Assembly: GCF_036250065.1 (NCBI RefSeq)
Contig: NZ_CP109199.1
Coordinates: forward strand, 8,216,329 to 8,280,328
DNA length: 64,000 nt
Direction of reading: 5' to 3'
Source of the DNA: Micromonospora sp. NBC_01699
GTDB taxonomy: Bacteria > Actinomycetota > Actinomycetes > Mycobacteriales > Micromonosporaceae
Below the pieces are notes generated by a model that did not search any database, was not told the origin of the DNA, and saw nothing but the letters and a program-made list of their open reading frames with translations. Positions 60,963-64,000 of this stretch are shown one piece after another (position 1 is the stretch's first letter; each line of letters opens with the position of its first letter). A program made the position numbers and the translations under genes.

Positions 60963-61166
60963 TTAGCCGACCAGGTTGTAGCCGGCCTCGTTGACTGCGG
61001 CGCGGACCGCGGACTCGTCGAGGGGCTGTTCGCTGTCGACGGTGACGGCACCCTTGCCCACGTCGACCCGTACCTTGCTGACGCCGGGCAGGGCACCGAT
61101 CTCGGTCTGGACCGACTGTGCGCAGTGGGCGCAGGTCATTCCGGTGACCTGGTACGTGGCTTCCAT
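60963..61166 (-). CDS. copZ: CopZ-like copper chaperone
   Basis: 67 residues with GGAGG upstream of ATG 61166. TYQVTGMTCAHCAQSVQTEI carries the MTCxxC Cu(I) site, and VGKGAVTVDSEQPLDESAV and VNEAGYNLVG complete a single HMA domain. It ferries Cu(I) to CopA, encoded two genes downstream. Confidence 0.95.
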   Translation of the reverse strand: MEATYQVTGMTCAHCAQSVQTEIGALPGVSKVRVDVGKGAVTVDSEQPLDESAVRAAVNEAGYNLVG

Positions 61167-61249
61167 GGGGCCTCCTCGTCGGGGGTGGTGATCGGTCGGT
61201 GCCCGCCGTGACGGCACGGCACGACCCCTGCTGCGATCAACCATACCCG

Positions 61250-61264
61250 TACCCCCCAGGGGTA
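61250..61264. promoter_or_regulatory. CsoR-type copper operator
   Basis: TACCCC-CCA-GGGGTA, a perfect dyad matching the CsoR box, lies 83 bases upstream of copZ. No csoR gene is in the window. Confidence 0.75.
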
Positions 61265-61320
61265 TCAAGGTGGTCCACAACACTCGTCGGATGGAGTCGT
61301 GCCGGGTGTTCGGGCAAGAG

Positions 61321-61352
61321 AAAGCGCCGCTCACCGGGGTGAGCGGCGCTTT
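61321..61352. terminator. Bidirectional terminator between copZ operon and rfbB
   Basis: AAAGCGCCGCTCACC (61321-61335) is complementary to GGTGAGCGGCGCTTT (61338-61352), with T-runs on both outer sides. It follows rfbB on the minus strand. Confidence 0.85.
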
Positions 61353-61399
61353 TGGGCGAGATCTTGGGTCGACCGCCGTCCGGCGGGGCGACGGGAGGG

Positions 61400-62392
61400 T
61401 CAGCGGCCGAGCTGGCGGTACTTCGCCTCGGTCGCTTCCTTCTTCGGCCGCCACCACTTCTCGTTCTGCTGGTACCACTCGACGGTCTGGGCGAGCCCGT
61501 CGCGGAAGTTGAGGTACTGCGGCTTCCAACCGAGTTCCGACTGGAGTTTGGTGGAGTCGATCGCGTACCGCAGGTCGTGGCCCGGTCGGTCACCGACCAT
61601 GTCGAACCAGTCGTCCGGGCGGCCCATCAGGCGCAGGATCTCCTGGACCACCACAATGTTGTTCAGCTCGCATTCGGCGCCGATCAGGTATGTCTGGCCG
61701 ATCACGCCGCGTTCGAGAATCGCGTTCACCGCGGTGTTGTGGTCATGTACGTGAATCCAGTCGCGGACATTCAGCCCGGAGCCGTAGACCTTCGGCCGGA
61801 TCCCGTCGATGACGTTGGTGATCTGTCGCGGGATGAACTTCTCGATGTGGTGGAACGGCCCGTAGTTGTTCGAGCAGTGCGAGATGGTGGCGCGGACACC
61901 GAACGACCGGATCCAGCCGCGCACCATCAGGTCCGAACCGGCCTTGGTCGACGAGTACGGGCTCGACGGGTCGAACGGGCTGGTCTCGGTGAACTTGCGG
62001 TCCTCGTCCAACTCAAGATCGCCGAACACCTCGTCGGTCGAGATGTGGTGCAGCCGCTTGTCGTGCCGCCGCACGCTCTCCAGGATGTTGAAGGTCCCGA
62101 TGAGGTTCGTCTGAACGAACGGGCTCGGATCCACCACCGAGTTGTCGTTGTGCGACTCTGCCGCGAAATGCACCACGGTGTCGGCTCGTCGTACGAGGTC
62201 GTCAACGGTGGTGGCGTCGGTCACCGAGCCGTGTACGAAATTGATGCGTTGCTCCACCTCGGCGAGGCTGCTCCGGTCACCCGCGTAGGTGAGCGCGTCG
62301 AGTATGTCGATCTCACAGTCGAGTGCGTCCAGTGCCTGGCGGACAAAATTTGATCCGATAAAACCCGCACCACCGGTGACCAGTAAACGCAT
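61400..62392 (-). CDS. rfbB: dTDP-glucose 4,6-dehydratase
   Basis: 330 residues. NAD loop VTGGAGFIGSNFVRQAL, DALTYAGDRSSL, HFAAESHNDNS, STDEVFGDL and catalytic YSSTKAGSDLMV (YxxxK), then HCSNNYGPFHHIEKFIP and SGLNVRDWIHVHDH give the RmlB signature. It converts dTDP-glucose to the 4-keto-6-deoxy sugar for rhamnose or other deoxysugars. rmlA, rmlC and rmlD are not next to it. Confidence 0.95.
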   Translation of the reverse strand: MRLLVTGGAGFIGSNFVRQALDALDCEIDILDALTYAGDRSSLAEVEQRINFVHGSVTDATTVDDLVRRADTVVHFAAESHNDNSVVDPSPFVQTNLIGTFNILESVRRHDKRLHHISTDEVFGDLELDEDRKFTETSPFDPSSPYSSTKAGSDLMVRGWIRSFGVRATISHCSNNYGPFHHIEKFIPRQITNVIDGIRPKVYGSGLNVRDWIHVHDHNTAVNAILERGVIGQTYLIGAECELNNIVVVQEILRLMGRPDDWFDMVGDRPGHDLRYAIDSTKLQSELGWKPQYLNFRDGLAQTVEWYQQNEKWWRPKKEATEAKYRQLGR

Positions 62393-62668
62393 GGGCGCAA
62401 TCGTAACAGCGCCGGGGTTGATGGCAGACCATGCGTAGTTGCGGTCCTGGGTCTCGGGGACGCCGGCCCGGTGACCCCCGTCGCCCGGGAGGCGCCGGGT
62501 CGACTCAAGCGGCTACCTCCGGGTTCGCCCCAATACGAGATAATTCTTCGCTATCGTCGCCTTGGGAAGCGGGCGGATCGGGACATCTGGGAGCGGCTGC
62601 GCCCGTCGGCGGCCGGTCCACGGCCACCGGAGAAGCCAATCCGCGCCGGTCGTGAAGGGGGCATCACG

Positions 62669-63055
62669 ATGGTCGTCCGTCAACGGAGCCGACGCCGTAC
62701 GCCGGGCTGGTGGGGTCTGTTCGCCCCCATCCTCGCCGGCGTGGCGCTCGCCACGAGCCTGACGATCGACCGCCCGGATGCCGCCCGCCAGCTCGGCGCG
62801 GTGGTGCCGGTCGCGGCACCGGCGCCGACGTCGGGATCCGGCGGCGTGACCTTCGAGGTGCTGCCGGTGCAACCGACCGCCACACCCACCGGCCGGCCCA
62901 CTCCCCGGCCGACGGGCACCGGCGGTGGGCACCTTCCGGTTACCGGGGACGAGCCGATGCCGTCCGGTTGGCTGTTCGTCGTGGGCGCGGTGCTCCTCCT
63001 GATCGGCGCGCTGACGGTCGCGGTGTCGCGCGGACTGCGTCGCCGCCGGTCCTGA
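62669..63055 (+). CDS. LPVTG-type membrane/surface protein
   Basis: 128 residues from ATG 62669 with GAAGGGGG upstream. One N-terminal helix (~15-35), a Pro/Thr-rich spacer (PTATPTGRPTPRPTG), then the sortase-like LPVTGDEPMPSGWLFVVGAVLLLIGALTVAV and a basic tail RGLRRRRS. The order LPxTG, helix, Arg tail matches sortase substrates, though the protein is very short. Confidence 0.7.
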   Translation: MVVRQRSRRRTPGWWGLFAPILAGVALATSLTIDRPDAARQLGAVVPVAAPAPTSGSGGVTFEVLPVQPTATPTGRPTPRPTGTGGGHLPVTGDEPMPSGWLFVVGAVLLLIGALTVAVSRGLRRRRS

Positions 63056-63133
63056 GCGCTCGGGCGTCCGGTTCTGAGCGCTCAGGCGTCCGGGCCGTCC
63101 CTACTGGGACACACTCCGTTCGTACCTTTCCGC

Positions 63134-63209
63134 TCGCCTCCGGGAAGTACGCCTCTCGCCTCCGGAAGGATTCGTCTTTCGGAGGCGAACCGCTCGGAGG
63201 CGAACCTCT
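63134..63209. repeat. Inverted and tandem CGGAGGCG cluster
   Basis: Two CGCCTCCG copies (63136-63143 region and 63157-63164) face tandem 15-nt units CGGAGGCGAACCKCT at 63180-63194 and 63195-63209. Several alternative hairpins are possible in the gap before the SCO4848-like gene. Confidence 0.55.
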
Positions 63210-63389
63210 CGGAGGTCGGATGGGTCGGAGGGCCTGCCTCGGGGCGAGCGTTGGTCGTGACCGAATGGCCGTCGTGACCCGACCGAATGGCCAATGTGAC
63301 GGCGATGGCGGCCTTCGCTGCTCCGAACCGTGTCGATCGGCTCGTCGGCGGCCCGTCGCCAGCGTGCTGACCTGGCATACTCGCCGCTC

Positions 63390-63647
63390 GTGACGCTTTC
63401 GCGCGGCTGGGCGCTCTTTCTGTCCGGGGTCGGTCTGTGGACCTGGGTGATCTGGCCACGGTTCGGTCTGGCGATCTGGCAGGACCCCCGGTCGTGGTCG
63501 ACCGGAGAAGTGGGCGCGGGGTCGCCGACCAGCTTTCTCTGGGTACACGCGGTACTGATCGGAGCCTCGTTGGCGATCGGTACGACCGTCGGGCTCCTCG
63601 GTCTACGGGCCTGGCGGGCCACCCGCCGGACCGGTCAAAACCGCTGA
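63390..63647 (+). CDS. SCO4848-family small membrane protein
   Basis: 85 residues from GTG 63390. Two helices: SRGWALFLSGVGLWTWVIWPRFG and SFLWVHAVLIGASLAIGTTVGLLGLRAW, separated by a short polar loop with WQDPRSW. The pattern WxW...W...FWVH-like FLWVH matches the SCO4848 family widespread in actinomycetes; function unknown. Confidence 0.75.
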   Translation: MTLSRGWALFLSGVGLWTWVIWPRFGLAIWQDPRSWSTGEVGAGSPTSFLWVHAVLIGASLAIGTTVGLLGLRAWRATRRTGQNR

Positions 63648-64000
63648 GTACGCGGCATCCGAACCCGATCCGAGAACTCAGTCACCTTGATCGATTTGGC
63701 TCTGAACCAGTCATCGGGTAACTTTTTCCAAGTCAGCGGGGCACCGGACAGGAACCGCCGGGTAACACCGGGGGAGCAGGACGGCCCGCTAAATCCTCTC
63801 CGAAACACATGGTGTAGGTTGCTGTGTGCGAAGAGCGGGCCCGATCAGAGTTTGATCGGGTGGTTATGAACAAACCGGGAACTTCCGGTTTGACTCGGCG
63901 GAAACGACCGGGTAGCGTAGTAAAAGCGCCGGGCGGGAACGCCGGGTGTGAATGTGGGAGTAAAAAGCCCCGGGTTGTGGGCCCCTTGATTGGGGTTGGC
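63648..64000 (+). promoter_or_regulatory. Strong promoter and structured leader, possibly rRNA operon
   Basis: No gene in the last 353 bases. TTGACT (63890-63895), a 17-nt spacer and TAGCGT (63913-63918) form a near-consensus promoter. Hairpins CCCGATCA/TGATCGGG (63839-63859) and AAACCGG/CCGGTTT lie just upstream. A GC-rich leader runs off the edge. The arrangement resembles an rRNA or other highly expressed operon leader, but no 16S sequence is reached. Confidence 0.45.

Overview
The window is high-GC actinobacterial DNA. Gene style, GTG and GTGA-coupled starts, a SCO4848-type membrane protein, an IdeR/DmdR-like iron box, a c-di-AMP riboswitch and the gene families present fit a Micromonosporaceae-type actinomycete; that placement is inference, because no rRNA gene lies inside the window.

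Layout. 1-13.6 kb is mostly chromosomal: a quinone reductase cut by the window edge, tRNA-Ser(UGA), a degraded patch at 1.5-2.8 kb, a C39-type peptidase behind a c-di-AMP (ydaO) riboswitch, a PEBP protein, a methyltransferase, an FhuF-like iron reductase with an iron box, a fused HTH-peptide deformylase, a flavohaemoprotein, a CPBP protease, an EcsC-like protein and tRNA-Ser(GCU). An intact tRNA-Arg(ACG) at 13732-13804 marks the left edge of a ~20 kb accessory island; a copy of the tRNA 3' half plus diverged downstream sequence recurs at 33956-34110.

The island holds degraded genes at its left end (14.0-16.3 kb), an NlpC/P60 hydrolase, then copper and cytochrome functions on the plus strand (CDF remnant, CopC, CopD-CtaG fusion, a cysteine-less HMA protein, CcsB, DUF3105, YcnI). 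A SulP transporter, a BlaI/M56 pair, an M23 peptidase and a PH-like membrane protein follow. At 30264-32289 is a minimal type V-M CRISPR locus: a Cas12m effector with RuvC positions H315, D498 and D596, plus a two-repeat mini-array, with no adaptation genes. The cas12m and NlpC promoters share an almost identical element. An ArsR/CDF metal operon with two tandem palindromic operators closes the island.

34-56 kb is chromosomal with scars: a DJ-1/PfpI protein, truncated TetR, oxidoreductase and luciferase-like genes, an acyltransferase, a PLP enzyme, a secreted ricin-domain beta-helix protein, a short Rho paralogue carrying a Ser where the usual motif has Gly, an FN3-like secreted protein, a lone LigD phosphoesterase domain, a LysR/EamA pair, an LLM monooxygenase with FMN reductase, a Bcr/CflA exporter, a TcmI-type cyclase with FAD monooxygenase, and a prolyl oligopeptidase.

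56-64 kb: a complete IS4-family insertion (56057-57550), large intergenic hairpins, a CsoR-type copper efflux operon (copZ, a secreted protein, copA), dTDP-glucose 4,6-dehydratase, an LPVTG surface protein, a SCO4848-like protein, and at the right edge a strong promoter and structured leader. Copper handling therefore appears twice, once in the island and once as a chromosomal efflux operon.
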